From Alistipes sp. (GTDB lineage Bacteria > Bacteroidota > Bacteroidia > Bacteroidales > Rikenellaceae), in assembly GCA_020026395.1 (NCBI GenBank), contig JAHHQM010000004.1, positions 129,304 to 193,303 of the forward strand: a stretch of DNA of 64,000 bases, given 5' to 3'. A program made the position numbers and the translations under genes. Position 1 is the stretch's first letter. The number at the start of each line of letters is the position of its first letter. Below, piece after piece: positions 1-9,137 of the stretch. The notes beneath the pieces were generated by a model. It saw nothing but the letters and a program-made list of their open reading frames with translations, was not told the origin of the DNA and did not search any database.

Positions 1-172
1 GTACATCGACCGATCGGTGATCGCCGAGATCAAGATCCTGCTTCAATCGACCGATCTTTCGGTGCAGGAGATCGCCTTCAAACTCCATTTCCCCGATCAA
101 TCCTATCTGGGGCGTTACTTCAAGAAACACACAGGGATGTCCCCCTCGGAGTACCGACATAAAATCAAATAG
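1..172 (+). CDS. AraC-family transcriptional regulator, C-terminal fragment
   Basis: The window opens inside this gene; only the last 56 codons are present, in the frame starting at base 2 and ending with TAG at 170-172. The fragment is the second helix-turn-helix of an AraC/XylS DNA-binding domain: the signature runs from the segment SVQEIAFKLHF to YLGRYFKKHTGMSPSEYR, with the conserved F-x-R-x-F-K-K-x-x-G-x-(S/T)-P-x-x-Y/F-R ending. The N-terminal sensor domain lies outside the window, so the ligand is unknown. It converges on a decayed fimbrial locus, with a hairpin terminator in between. Confidence 0.9.
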   Translation, partial: YIDRSVIAEIKILLQSTDLSVQEIAFKLHFPDQSYLGRYFKKHTGMSPSEYRHKIK

Positions 173-215
173 AAAAGAGCCGGAAGTCACACTTGAGACC
201 TCGGCTCTTTTGTTC
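173..215. terminator. Bidirectional hairpin terminator
   Basis: AAAAGAGCCG at 173-182 pairs with CGGCTCTTTT at 202-211. A T-rich run follows on the plus strand, and TTTTCTATTTG follows on the minus strand, so it can end both the AraC gene and the convergent fimbrillin remnant. Confidence 0.8.
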
Positions 216-218
216 TTT

Positions 219-1219
219 TTACGAATCTGTGTTCCGCAACGGAGACCTTTCTACGGAGAGTCCCCGCGACGGATTTTGTCGCACCTCCAACCGAATACGC
301 ACAAAATCGTTTCGCGCGATTCGGGTTATCGGTTTTACGGCGGGATCGGCTCTCCTCATCGTTTTCCGGATCCAGTCCGAAGCCAGACGCACCACCCTAT
401 TCTCGGACTTGAGCGCATAAAACACAAATAGCTGCTCCTGCTTGCTCGTCCCGTAGATCGAATATTCCAGCACACCGTTCACGACGCAAAGCCGCCACAT
501 ATTTTGCACCGCCCGATCCAAAGCCTCGTAATCCGCCCGTTTCTCGGGTACGAGCGTCCATTGGGGATATGCCCTCCAAATGCCGTTTTCGCGAACAAGC
601 CCCTCATCGAACGATCCCCGGCTTACAATACCGAGCAGTCGTACGCTCTCGATTTTGTAGCTCTGCCGCCCCTCCTTTCCGATGGTAAACCGTACCGATG
701 CGAGGGCGTGGTGAAAGCAAAGTTGCACCTTTCCCGCCCGCCGATTGGGTACAAGGTCGCTATACAGCAGATCGAACTGCGTCAACGAATCGGCACGTTG
801 CCCGATTCCCCGAGCGGGCACCTCAAAGTTGTGGATTTTAAGGCCGCCCGACGTGTAGGACACGCCCATTTCGACAGCGAATAGGCCGCAAAACTCAAGA
901 ACCCGCTGTGTGGCCAATAATAAGGCTTGGAGGATGTCCACGCCCCGATCTTGGGGTCGTAGCTCATCTCCACATCCGTCATATATCCGACCGACTGAGG
1001 ATCGTCCCATGTCGTAAATTCGCGCGGCGTATAACGGGCATTGACCCGAAACCGCTCCGTCTGCGGATACGCCCCCGAGGCACGGCTCTTTACCCGTTCC
1101 ACCTCGGGACACGCAAAGGCAATCACCGCATTTTGCGGGAGCGGTTCTTCGTCGGACGATTCGGAGCAACCACCCCACAACATCACCACCGCAAATAAAG
1201 TCACCACAAATCTATTCAT
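219..1219 (-). pseudogene. Fimbrillin-like (Mfa-like) lipoprotein, frameshifted
   Basis: The minus-strand reading starts at ATG 1217-1219 with a lipoprotein signal (MNRFVVTLFAVVMLWGGC, lipobox GGC). It runs in one frame to about 872, through a segment ending YWPHSGFLSFAAYSLSK. Homologous-looking sequence then resumes in another frame (MGVSYTSGGLKIHNFEVPA) and runs to the stop at 219. The shift falls near 868-873 at TCGAAATGGGC on the minus strand, as if one base were lost. The second part carries fimbrillin-type segments such as FHHALASVRFTIGKEG. Family knowledge: such lipoproteins form shaft or tip subunits of type V pili in Bacteroidales. The gene is last in a series of damaged fimbrial genes, so I call it a pseudogene; a sequencing error at this one site cannot be excluded. 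Confidence 0.7.
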
Positions 1220-1334
1220 CGTTTCAAGCGTTTTTCGTGCCGCCGCCCCCAGCGACGAAAGGTCGGACGTTCTCCGAAAAAATCGTCCGTCAGACCTCAC
1301 GCATCCGCCCGACAGCGGCAAGGCTTCAGGAAGC

Positions 1335-2025
1335 CTAAATTTCGGGAATCGTGACGTTGTGGATGCCGCCATCCGTCCAATCCGTAATGGTCGGGCAGAA
1401 CGTAATCTCATCCATCGTGATGGTAATTCCGATCGTGTATTTCTTGTTCATCTCCAAGGCCGTGGGGATCACATCGTTCAGATAGACGACCTTCTGATCC
1501 GTCACATCGGGCACTGCCGCACCGCCGTTGGCAAACTTCCACTTCACGACCAACACGGGATCGCCTTCCGCAACCCCGTTATACCCCTGCGGAATGGGCA
1601 GAAGCTTTCCACCGATCGGAGTCTCGATTTCGGTCAAAACCTGCTCTCCCGTGCAGAATACCGTATAATTGGTCTTCTCCGTACCCATCGTCCAGGCAGG
1701 TGTTGCACCGATATGCTCCTCGAACGAACCTTTGCTTCCCATATTCTTCAAGGAGATGTCCGTAACCGTCACATGAGCCGCCACACCGACCGCATCGGTT
1801 TTGACCGTGAAACCGATCTGCGACAGGGCGTGTTTGAATACAATATTCACGGGACTGACCGTGTGCACCTGATTCTTGACCTGCGGGGCATACACCAGAT
1901 CGATGTGCGTCCCCACAACGGCGTATCAAATCGGATTTCATCCGTACCGTCACCCGATAACCGAGGTCAGACTTGTCGTTTGTGCAGGCCGTGAGTGCTA
2001 CACCCGCGGCAACTGCCATTCGGGA
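1335..2025 (-). pseudogene. Fimbrillin family protein remnant, frameshifted and 5'-truncated
   Basis: The C-terminal two thirds, from about 1916 to the stop at 1335, read as a fimbrillin: HIDLVYAPQVKNQ, then FKHALSQIGFTVKTDA, then MNKKYTIGITITMDEI and a C-terminal beta strand. The N-terminal end is broken. A lipoprotein-like segment (AVAAGVALTACTND) is read in one frame near 1980-2020, a DEIRFDT-like segment in a second near 1935, and the body in a third. Upstream it runs directly into the DUF5119 remnant without a spacer, which suggests a deletion. Pilus subunit origin is inferred from family resemblance and position. No functional product is expected. Confidence 0.7.
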
Positions 2026-2189
2026 CGCTCCGCTTTCTTATCGTAGAATCCGAACGTAATGTTTCGGATCTTCTCATTGACATACACACGAATGTAATGC
2101 GCATCGGAGAGCTCCTCCAGCGTACGATGACGGCACGCCGTGAGCCCCACCAACAGAAGCACCAGCCACACGATTTTCAGTCGTTTCAT
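1998..2189 (-). pseudogene. DUF5119 (Mfa2/FimB-like) lipoprotein, N-terminal remnant
   Basis: The ORF starts at 2189 with a clear lipoprotein signal (MKRLKIVWLVLLLVGLTAC) followed by HYIRVYVNEKIRNITFGFYD, a typical start of the DUF5119 family found in Bacteroidales fimbrial operons. It stops after about 63 codons at 1998, where family members run to around 300 residues. The end overlaps the signal-peptide-like stretch of the next fimbrillin remnant, so most of this gene and the start of the next were probably removed in one deletion. The start overlaps the stop of the upstream DUF3575 remnant as ATGA, which shows the original operon order. Confidence 0.75.
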
Positions 2190-3019
2190 CGCCCGCCTCC
2201 TTTCTTCGTGATCGGGACGACGAGCGTGATGCCCACCTTCGTGATACCCCAATAGTGCCACGTACCGCAATCACCCGGATCGCGATAGAGGATTTCGTAA
2301 TCAGCCGAAGTGATAAAATGACGGTACGGAATCGATGCGTAACCGACCGCCAGCGAAAATTCCAGATTGAGCCGTCACCCGATGGGAAGGGCATAACCGT
2401 AGCAGAATCCCGCGCTCCAAAATTTGCCCTGACAGCAAATTTTGCGCCCGTTTTCGAAGTCCCATTTTCCACCCATGCCATATACGCCCGCGTAATGTCC
2501 CGTCAGCACCCGCCGCACAATCTGATGGCGGGTCGAAGGCTTCCGCCGCGGATGAAACCACCAACGCACCTCCCCGCCAATCTGCAAATTACGCAGGCAG
2601 AAACGGTTGTTTCCCCGTCCGCCCCGCCACCACGGGAACTGATGGTCATACAACACCGAAAAGCAAAGGGCAAAGGGCACTTCAACCGCAAAATTCAGTC
2701 AGGTAAGGGCATCGCACAAAAGATTGGTTTTTAGGACAAAGAGGGTTTTATGAAGAGGCTCGCCGGCTTCCGCCTGCTCTTCGGGAAATTTGATTCGGGA
2801 TAAAAACATTTTGTCACAAACCGCCATGTGCACCTGCGGACGCAACACCCGCACAACACATCCCCGATCAGCCTTGTCCGCGGTCTTCGCACAGTTCACC
2901 GCACACGGGAATTTCACCGAAACAATCACGCAGCTATCCGCCCCGACGCTCCGATTTTCGGCACGGAGCATCCCGACGGCGCACACGCACAAGAGCAACA
3001 ACCACAAAGGTTTCATCAA
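2186..3019 (-). pseudogene. DUF3575-type outer-membrane protein with two in-frame stops
   Basis: One open frame runs from ATG 3019 (signal peptide MMKPLWLLLLCVCAVGMLRA) to TGA 2186-2188, broken only by two TGA codons, at 2699-2701 and 2375-2377. Each sits where the family usually has Trp: LCDALT-stop-LNFAVEVPF and YGYALPIG-stop-RLNLEFSLAVGY. Sequence on both sides stays in frame and looks like a DUF3575 barrel (FPWWRGGRGNNRFCLRNLQIGGEVRWW; DPGDCGTWHYWGITKVG). Other Trp residues in the same gene use TGG, so recoding is unlikely. In fimbrial operons this family is usually the first gene, as here. Probable pseudogene. Confidence 0.75.
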
Positions 3020-3082
3020 GCAAGCAGGTTTTCAAACAATTCCAGTCCCTACACTTGCAAGACTTATGCCAACCCCGCGGGC

Positions 3083-3126
3083 ACAAAAAAAATCCCGAAA
3101 CCCTCCGCAAGGAAGATTTCGGGATC
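3083..3126 (-). terminator. Terminator of the TPR/barrel operon
   Basis: On the minus strand GATCCCGAAATC pairs with GTTTCGGGATT around a loop, followed by a run of eight T. It lies 24 bases past the stop of the barrel gene. Confidence 0.85.
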
Positions 3127-3149
3127 AATATTTAATTGAGGATCAACCT

Positions 3150-4910
3150 CTAAAACTGCATCTTCACACCCATCGTGAAACCTGCGCCACTCATCCGATA
3201 ACACGGCTGGCGGTAGAGTTTCGCATCGGCCAGATTGAAGCCCTCGGCAAAGAGTCGGATGCCTGCCGAGAATTTCCACTCGAACAGCAGGCGCACATCG
3301 ACCGCCAAAGGTGCAGTAAAGCGTTCGCTGACCTCCGAAGGCTCGACATAGACCTCACCGTCGGCGCCCATCGTACCGTTGTAAAGCACCGTCCACCAGC
3401 GTTTGCTCTCCACATCGGCCGATGCTCCGATTTTGAACTTTTCATGATCGTATTCCACCGAGAAATTCCCCCTGTAATCGGGTTTACCCAGTCCGAAAAT
3501 CGTGTCGTTTTCGTAGTGGCTGGCGTGGAATCCGAGGTTGAAACTCAACGCACCGACCGGACGCAATTTCAACTCGGCATTGAACGACCATTCGGTGATG
3601 TCGTGAGCGGGCGAAGGCATCAGGGCGAACATTGCCCCCGACAACGTCTCGGCCGAGCTACCCGTATGTACGCCGAACCAACTCCTGTGGTCGTTCAGGC
3701 GCGACAAACCGCCATAGATGCGGTACGTGAATTTGTTGTGCCACAGGCTGCCCCCGATACCGAAACGAAGGTTGTCGTCCACCGACTTATCCCCGATCCA
3801 GGTACCTGGCGCAAGGAACGGATTCTCCTCCGAAAGCGATCGGTAGTCGTAGTTGTGCAACGTGGCGTCCACTTCGACGAACGGCACGAAATGCTGCATG
3901 CCGAAATTCCACGACGATCGCGCATAGGGCAACACATACCATTCGCTGCCACCGTGTACGATCTTCGAGAAATAGACATCGACACCCGCCTCGATCTGCC
4001 ATACGGCGCGCGTAATAGCGTAGCGTGCACCGCCACGGATCAAGTGTTCGGTATGATCCGAAAGACTCTTATACCCCTTGAGCAGCTCATAACCCGCATT
4101 GAACGCCAACATATGGCGGTTGAATTTGCGGGCAATTCTCAGATCGGCATTGAAGTTCATCTGACGCGCCTTATCCGTATAGTTTACCCACTCGGAATGG
4201 TCAAAGAAATAACCTCCGCGTACCGTCAGATCGAAATTCGTACGGTTCAGATCCTGAAAATCGTCACCAAAGCGCAGCACAAGATCCGCCGCGCTGAAAT
4301 CGGCCATCGAACCGGGGATACGTCCGTATTCCGATCCCATCTCCCCGCCGTCGGCATAAGCACCGTAACGGTGATTCATACGGTTCTCATAGCGCAGATC
4401 ACCCTCCAGTACATAACGCCCCAGATATTTTCCGGCCGCAACACCGCCGCGGTTGAACATTTCGGTCGAATTGTTCTTCACGCCGAAATCGTTGCGGATC
4501 TTATCGTAACGTCCCTCGTGGTTCACATAGCCCACCACGTAGCCCGTACCCGAATTCTGCGACGAGATGTAGAAATCCAGCACCGAATTCAGCGGATAAC
4601 CCGCACCCGCCTTCAGGTAGATGGTCTGCGGGCGGTTGAACTCCCAGTAGGTCACCGTTGCGGGTTTGATGGGCGTCACCTCAAAACGCGTCTGCAATGA
4701 CAGGGGCGTAATCGTATAGTCGATCTGCGGGCGCAGGCGCGTCGTGTCGGTCATGTTGGGAACGATCGCCAGTTTATCGGCGTGCTCCACCTTCGGGGTG
4801 TAGGTTTTGGTCACCTCGACCTTCTTCTCCAGGGTCTTGTCGGTTTGTGCCCACGCCATGCAGGGCAACACGACCGCCAAGGCCGCCATAAATATCGTTC
4901 GTTTCATCAT
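3150..4910 (-). CDS. Outer-membrane beta-barrel protein paired with a TPR protein
   Basis: 586 residues. The signal peptide is MMKRTIFMAALAVVLPCMAWA. A short periplasmic stretch with KKVEVTKTYTPKVEHADKL follows, and then alternating aromatic strands to a C-terminal phenylalanine (GAGFTMGVKMQF), as expected for an outer-membrane barrel. It resembles the barrel part of TonB-dependent receptors, but I see no carboxypeptidase-like or full plug domain. The start codon overlaps the stop of the upstream 994-residue TPR gene (ATGA), so the two are translationally coupled and probably work together at the outer membrane. Substrate and function cannot be read from the sequence. A terminator follows. 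Confidence 0.8.
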   Translation of the reverse strand: MMKRTIFMAALAVVLPCMAWAQTDKTLEKKVEVTKTYTPKVEHADKLAIVPNMTDTTRLRPQIDYTITPLSLQTRFEVTPIKPATVTYWEFNRPQTIYLKAGAGYPLNSVLDFYISSQNSGTGYVVGYVNHEGRYDKIRNDFGVKNNSTEMFNRGGVAAGKYLGRYVLEGDLRYENRMNHRYGAYADGGEMGSEYGRIPGSMADFSAADLVLRFGDDFQDLNRTNFDLTVRGGYFFDHSEWVNYTDKARQMNFNADLRIARKFNRHMLAFNAGYELLKGYKSLSDHTEHLIRGGARYAITRAVWQIEAGVDVYFSKIVHGGSEWYVLPYARSSWNFGMQHFVPFVEVDATLHNYDYRSLSEENPFLAPGTWIGDKSVDDNLRFGIGGSLWHNKFTYRIYGGLSRLNDHRSWFGVHTGSSAETLSGAMFALMPSPAHDITEWSFNAELKLRPVGALSFNLGFHASHYENDTIFGLGKPDYRGNFSVEYDHEKFKIGASADVESKRWWTVLYNGTMGADGEVYVEPSEVSERFTAPLAVDVRLLFEWKFSAGIRLFAEGFNLADAKLYRQPCYRMSGAGFTMGVKMQF

Positions 4911-7891
4911 TTCAAGTTTCTAATTCGTTTGGTAGCCTCTTCGACAATGCCGTCGTCGGCAGGCGTATAGCCGTCCGCCACGCTCTGCCAGGTGGCACGC
5001 GCCTGGAACTGATCGCCGTTGCGCAGATAAATATCGCCCAACAGGATGTAGGATTTTGCCAACCAGTAAGCCTTGGGCTTGTGCTCCGAATAGCGGAATA
5101 CCTCCTTCTCGGCCTTTGCCAGATCGCCCTTCACGAAGAGTTCTTCGATCAGATAGAATCCTGCGGCCGAGCCTTCGTTGGTCTGCGGTGAGGAGGCCAG
5201 CTCCTTGTAGAGGGACACGGCCTGGTCGCGGTGTCCCGTCGTGCGAAGTTGCTCGGCAAGGGCAAAGGTAGCCTCACGGCGTGCCGTCGCTCCCGCATCG
5301 GATACCCCGCGCACATCCTCGGCCATCTGGCGGATCTTGTCGGCATCATTCAGCGCAACCGTAGCACGCACATAACCCGTCATCGCCACCTCACGCTTTT
5401 GACGGCCGGAAGTTGCCGCATAGAGTTTGCGGTATGCCGTGGCGGCCTCCGCGTAACGCTTATCTTCGAAAGTCATCGACGAAAGGCGCTCCAAGGTCGT
5501 CTCCATATAGGGATTACCCTGCTTTTCGGAGAGTTCGGTCAGCGTCTCGATGGCGGGCTCGCGCTCGCCGAGTTTCAGGTAGCAATCACTCAAATAATAG
5601 AGCGCATCGCTCGTATAGTAACCTTTCGGGTAACTCGTCAGGTAACTGCGCAACGATTTGGAGGCTGCATCGTGCTGCCCCTTGAGGTAGATCTTCTGCG
5701 CGGCCACAAACGACAGCGAGTCACGCGACACCTGTGTCAGGTCGCTCTCCATACCCGCCTTTTGTGCGTAGTCAAAATATCCGTCCACATCGCCCTCGGC
5801 CACATAGATCTCGCGGATACCCTGCATGGCATTGCGGGCATTGTTCGATTGGGGCGCTTCGGCAATCGTCCGCTTGTAATACTCCAAAGCCTTCTGACGA
5901 TTACCCAAGTTCAAATAAGCCAAACCCAGATCCGACAGTGCATCGCCACGAAGCGACGACGAAGGATAACGCTCCAGGAACTGCTCCAGTTCGTGTACAC
6001 CCTCCGAATAGCGCTCGCCAAGGATCGATCCGTGACCGAGTTCGTAAGCCGAGCGCTCGGCAAAATCGCCGTTGCCGCTACAGGCAATTTGTTTCAAGAC
6101 ATATTGGCGATCCTTCTCGCGACCCATCAGACCGAAGGTCATCGCCCGTTTGTAGGTGGCGTAATCGCCCTCGCGACCTCCGATTCGTGTGGCCGATTCG
6201 TAATGCTTCAACGCCTCGTCGTAGCGACGATTCGAGGCGGAAATATCGCCCAATCGGTTATACGCATCCGCACGATAACGATCGCGTGCGGAGTGGTTTT
6301 GCAGGAAACGATTGAAGTTGGAGGTTGCCTTCGACAACTCCCCGCCGTTGAAGGCGCAATACCCCAGATTGTACCACGCATAGCCGTATTCGGCCTCGGT
6401 GCGCGGTGCCTGGCGCAGGAACGTGTCGAACTTGACGGCCGCCACCGTATAATCGCCCTTCGAGAAGGCGATCTCACCCTGCCAAAAGGTATTCAGCGCC
6501 GAATATTTGGGGCTGACACCCACACGCGCCGATTCGTTGAGAAATTCGCGTGCGGCGTTCACATCGCCGTTTTTGTAAGCCTCCAAACCGCGGAAATAAG
6601 CGATCTTCTGCAAGGCGGTCATCACCTCGGGATCGTCCGACGGCATGGATTTGATGGCCTGGTAGGCCGTATCGTAATCCTGCGAATTGTAATAGGCGGC
6701 AATAAGCAGTGTACGCGCCTCGTTCAGTCGCTTCGATTCGGGATAAGTCGTGATGTAGCGTTGCAGGACGTTGATTGCCCCGTTGAAAGCACCGCCGCCC
6801 AATTCATACTGCAATTTGGCGTAGTTGAACAGCGCATCCTCCGCAATTTCGCGATCAAGGCTCTCATCGGCAGCCATCGCAAACGACTGCATGGCGGCCT
6901 GTTTGTCGCCCTGTCTCAAATAGCAGTCGGCCAGGTGGAACGAAGCGTTCTGCGTCAATGCATCCTTCGCACCGCACGCCTTACGCAGATATTCCGCAGC
7001 CTCGTCGTACTGCGTCAGGCGGTACAGCGAAAAACCTTTCAGGTAACTCGACTGGCGACCGTCCTTGCCGCCCGCCGTCGAATAGGCGTTCATGTGGGCA
7101 AGCGTTTCGCGATAGTTGTCCATACGGAACCATGCCTCGGCCACCACGCGTTCGATCTCGGCGCGGCGTTCGGGAACGGTCTTCTGGATCAGGCGGTTGC
7201 CGTTTTCGGTCACATAGGTATAATTGCCCTCCTGGAATTCGATCTGAAGCAGGAAGTACGGCACGACATCGCCGTAACTCTCGCTCTTACGCAACGAATT
7301 GAAGCCCTGTTTGGCCAGAGCAAGATCGCCGCGCTGGTAGTGGATATAGGATTTATAATACGTTGCATGATCGGCATATTCGCTCTTCGGGCTGATGCGG
7401 TCGTAGTAGGTAAACGCCTCGTCGTAATTCCCGTTCGAGAACGCAACATAACCCATACGCAGGTCGTACTGCTCTTTTCGGGTGGCATTCAGCGAACCAT
7501 AATCCACCTTCTTGAAATACTCCGCCGCACGCTGCATGTCGCCATTGGCGCAATAGTACGACGCCAACGAGAAATCGACATCATCCGTATAGACCGATCC
7601 CGGGTAACGATCCTTGAAATCGAGCAACGCCACGACGGCATCGCTGTTGCCCAGTTCGACGGCACACGCCGCCAAGAAATAATCGACCTGCTGACGTAAT
7701 TCCCGGGCCGAGGCCGACAATTCGCGCCGAGCCGTTTGGAATTCGTGTCGGGCATCCGCCCAACGCCCCAACTCGAAGAGTTCACAACCGCGTGTGATCA
7801 TTTTTTTCGTTTGCGGGGCTGTATTTTGCGCCGCGAGAGACAGGCTCATCGCCAGCGCCAGAGAGAGGAATAAGATTCTTTTTTTTCGCAT
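4907..7891 (-). CDS. Large exported tetratricopeptide repeat protein
   Basis: 994 residues from the start at 7891 (MRKKRILFLSLALAMSLSLAAQ, a Sec signal peptide); an in-frame ATG at 7942 lies upstream of the promoter element and is less likely. The rest is almost entirely TPR units, recognisable by repeated patterns such as W-x-x-G-x-x-x-Y, A-x-x-x-F and Y-P-x-S, for example YNLGYCAFNGGELSKATSNF and LSDLGLAYLNLGNRQKALEY. Parts resemble the YbgF/BamD-type helical solenoids used in envelope assembly. It is the first gene of a two-gene operon with an outer-membrane barrel, so a periplasmic scaffold role is a reasonable inference. The exact function is unknown. Confidence 0.85.
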   Translation of the reverse strand: MRKKRILFLSLALAMSLSLAAQNTAPQTKKMITRGCELFELGRWADARHEFQTARRELSASARELRQQVDYFLAACAVELGNSDAVVALLDFKDRYPGSVYTDDVDFSLASYYCANGDMQRAAEYFKKVDYGSLNATRKEQYDLRMGYVAFSNGNYDEAFTYYDRISPKSEYADHATYYKSYIHYQRGDLALAKQGFNSLRKSESYGDVVPYFLLQIEFQEGNYTYVTENGNRLIQKTVPERRAEIERVVAEAWFRMDNYRETLAHMNAYSTAGGKDGRQSSYLKGFSLYRLTQYDEAAEYLRKACGAKDALTQNASFHLADCYLRQGDKQAAMQSFAMAADESLDREIAEDALFNYAKLQYELGGGAFNGAINVLQRYITTYPESKRLNEARTLLIAAYYNSQDYDTAYQAIKSMPSDDPEVMTALQKIAYFRGLEAYKNGDVNAAREFLNESARVGVSPKYSALNTFWQGEIAFSKGDYTVAAVKFDTFLRQAPRTEAEYGYAWYNLGYCAFNGGELSKATSNFNRFLQNHSARDRYRADAYNRLGDISASNRRYDEALKHYESATRIGGREGDYATYKRAMTFGLMGREKDRQYVLKQIACSGNGDFAERSAYELGHGSILGERYSEGVHELEQFLERYPSSSLRGDALSDLGLAYLNLGNRQKALEYYKRTIAEAPQSNNARNAMQGIREIYVAEGDVDGYFDYAQKAGMESDLTQVSRDSLSFVAAQKIYLKGQHDAASKSLRSYLTSYPKGYYTSDALYYLSDCYLKLGEREPAIETLTELSEKQGNPYMETTLERLSSMTFEDKRYAEAATAYRKLYAATSGRQKREVAMTGYVRATVALNDADKIRQMAEDVRGVSDAGATARREATFALAEQLRTTGHRDQAVSLYKELASSPQTNEGSAAGFYLIEELFVKGDLAKAEKEVFRYSEHKPKAYWLAKSYILLGDIYLRNGDQFQARATWQSVADGYTPADDGIVEEATKRIRNLK

Positions 7892-7913
7892 AAGAAAAAT
7901 TCTTGCTATGATG

Positions 7914-7921
7914 CAAATATA
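7914..7921 (-). promoter_or_regulatory. Promoter -7 element (TATATTTG) for the TPR/barrel operon
   Basis: The minus strand reads TATATTTG, matching the Bacteroidota consensus TAnnTTTG, 22 bases before the ATG at 7891. No well-spaced upstream TTTG was found. Confidence 0.5.
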
Positions 7922-7967
7922 CGGATTTTGTGCAAATTTCATAGGTGCAAAATCATTTTACGCCTAA

Positions 7968-8010
7968 AAATAAAAACGGATGACCCCCTCCTTGGGGAAA
8001 TCATCCGTTA
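7968..8010 (-). terminator. Terminator of the suf-tmk-doxX operon
   Basis: AACGGATGA at 7975-7983 pairs with TCATCCGTT at 8001-8009; on the minus strand the stem is followed by TTTTTATTTTT. Confidence 0.85.
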
Positions 8011-8030
8011 AATCCTTTTTTGGTTCTTGT

Positions 8031-9137
8031 TTAGAACGCCACATCGCGACAATTCATCTTGGCCGAGATCGTACCGTCGTCCAGCACCACCACGCCGTTA
8101 CGCGCACGCAGCATCGTTTTCATGGTCGTGGCGTCGATGTTGTAGCACGGCATCTCGCCCGCTCCGAAATCGCAATGCGAAAGTTCGTACATCGGCGTCG
8201 GCGTCAGGCAGACCACCCGCGCACCCTCCTCGGCAGCGTGTGAGACAAGACCTTTCAGGCGCTTGAGGCATTTGGCGGGAATATCGTTCAAATCCGTGAT
8301 GCAGATCATATACAGGCGGCCGGGCGTCGTAATCACCTCCTCGGTGACATCGCCCGACGGATTACGCAGGGCAAATTCGCTGACCAACGGACGGATCGAA
8401 GGTTCATCGCTCGTCGTACGCGTATCGACCCACTCCCACTTTTCGGCATCCTGCCATTCGGGATCATCCAGCTGGAATTCGCGGATCTCGCCCGTTGCAA
8501 TGTTGCGGTAAACCAGGATCGTCTCGGCCTCCTCTTCCTCGGTCTGCGACGCGTGCATCGCCTCGTGAATATTCACCCCGACACGATACGGCAGGAAGTC
8601 GATCAACGGCAGATGGATGTAGCAATAGTAACCGATATACATCGCCACCGTAAAGAAAAATGCCGTAAGTGCCAACTCCAACGGTTTGAATGCGAAGATT
8701 TTATCGGGACGATAGCGCCACCAGATGACCACCGCCATCGGCAACAGGATCAGGTTCTTGAAGAAGGTTGCCCAGGGCGAGAGTTTCAGTGCCTCACCGA
8801 AGCATCCGCAATCCTCCACGGGAATCAGCGTGGCGCTGAGCAGCGTAAGGCTCGTGAAAAAGCACATCGAAACAAGGGCGAAGATCGAGATCAGACGGAT
8901 CCTCACCTTGAAGAGCAACATAAGACCCATCATCAGCTCCGCACCGCACAACCAGATCGAAAAGGTCATGGCGGCAGGATCCAGGAAATCCAACCCGTAA
9001 ATCGAGAGGTATTCACTGACTTTCAGCGATGTCCCCCACGGGTCGATGACTTTCGAGAAGCCCGACACCACAAAGGTCAATGCAAACAGCACGCGGCACA
9101 CGCGTGCCACCATTCTGAACAAACGGCGGTTTTTCAT
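8031..9137 (-). CDS. DoxX/MauE-like membrane protein with periplasmic C-terminal domain
   Basis: 368 residues. The N-terminal half has four or so hydrophobic helices and the DoxX/MauE pattern: FALTFVVSGFSKVIDPWG, LCGAELMMGLMLL, and a cysteine pair in the segment VEDCGCFGEALKL, which is typical of MauE-type redox proteins. After another helix near residue 165 comes a hydrophilic domain with a region (RLYMICITDLNDIPAKCLKR) that resembles a thioredoxin-like fold without a CxxC site. This matches BT_3928-like proteins of Bacteroidales, for which a role in thiol redox or respiration is only presumed. It overlaps the end of tmk by four bases and is the last gene of the suf operon. Confidence 0.8.
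   Translation of the reverse strand: MKNRRLFRMVARVCRVLFALTFVVSGFSKVIDPWGTSLKVSEYLSIYGLDFLDPAAMTFSIWLCGAELMMGLMLLFKVRIRLISIFALVSMCFFTSLTLLSATLIPVEDCGCFGEALKLSPWATFFKNLILLPMAVVIWWRYRPDKIFAFKPLELALTAFFFTVAMYIGYYCYIHLPLIDFLPYRVGVNIHEAMHASQTEEEEAETILVYRNIATGEIREFQLDDPEWQDAEKWEWVDTRTTSDEPSIRPLVSEFALRNPSGDVTEEVITTPGRLYMICITDLNDIPAKCLKRLKGLVSHAAEEGARVVCLTPTPMYELSHCDFGAGEMPCYNIDATTMKTMLRARNGVVVLDDGTISAKMNCRDVAF

Noticed and set aside
2375..2701. UGA read as Trp or selenocysteine in the DUF3575 gene
   Set aside because: Other Trp residues in the same frame use TGG, no SECIS-like hairpin was recognised, and neighbouring genes are also damaged.
5231..7699. 822-codon plus-strand frame
   Set aside because: It is the antisense shadow of the TPR gene; it has no domain similarity, start signal or promoter.
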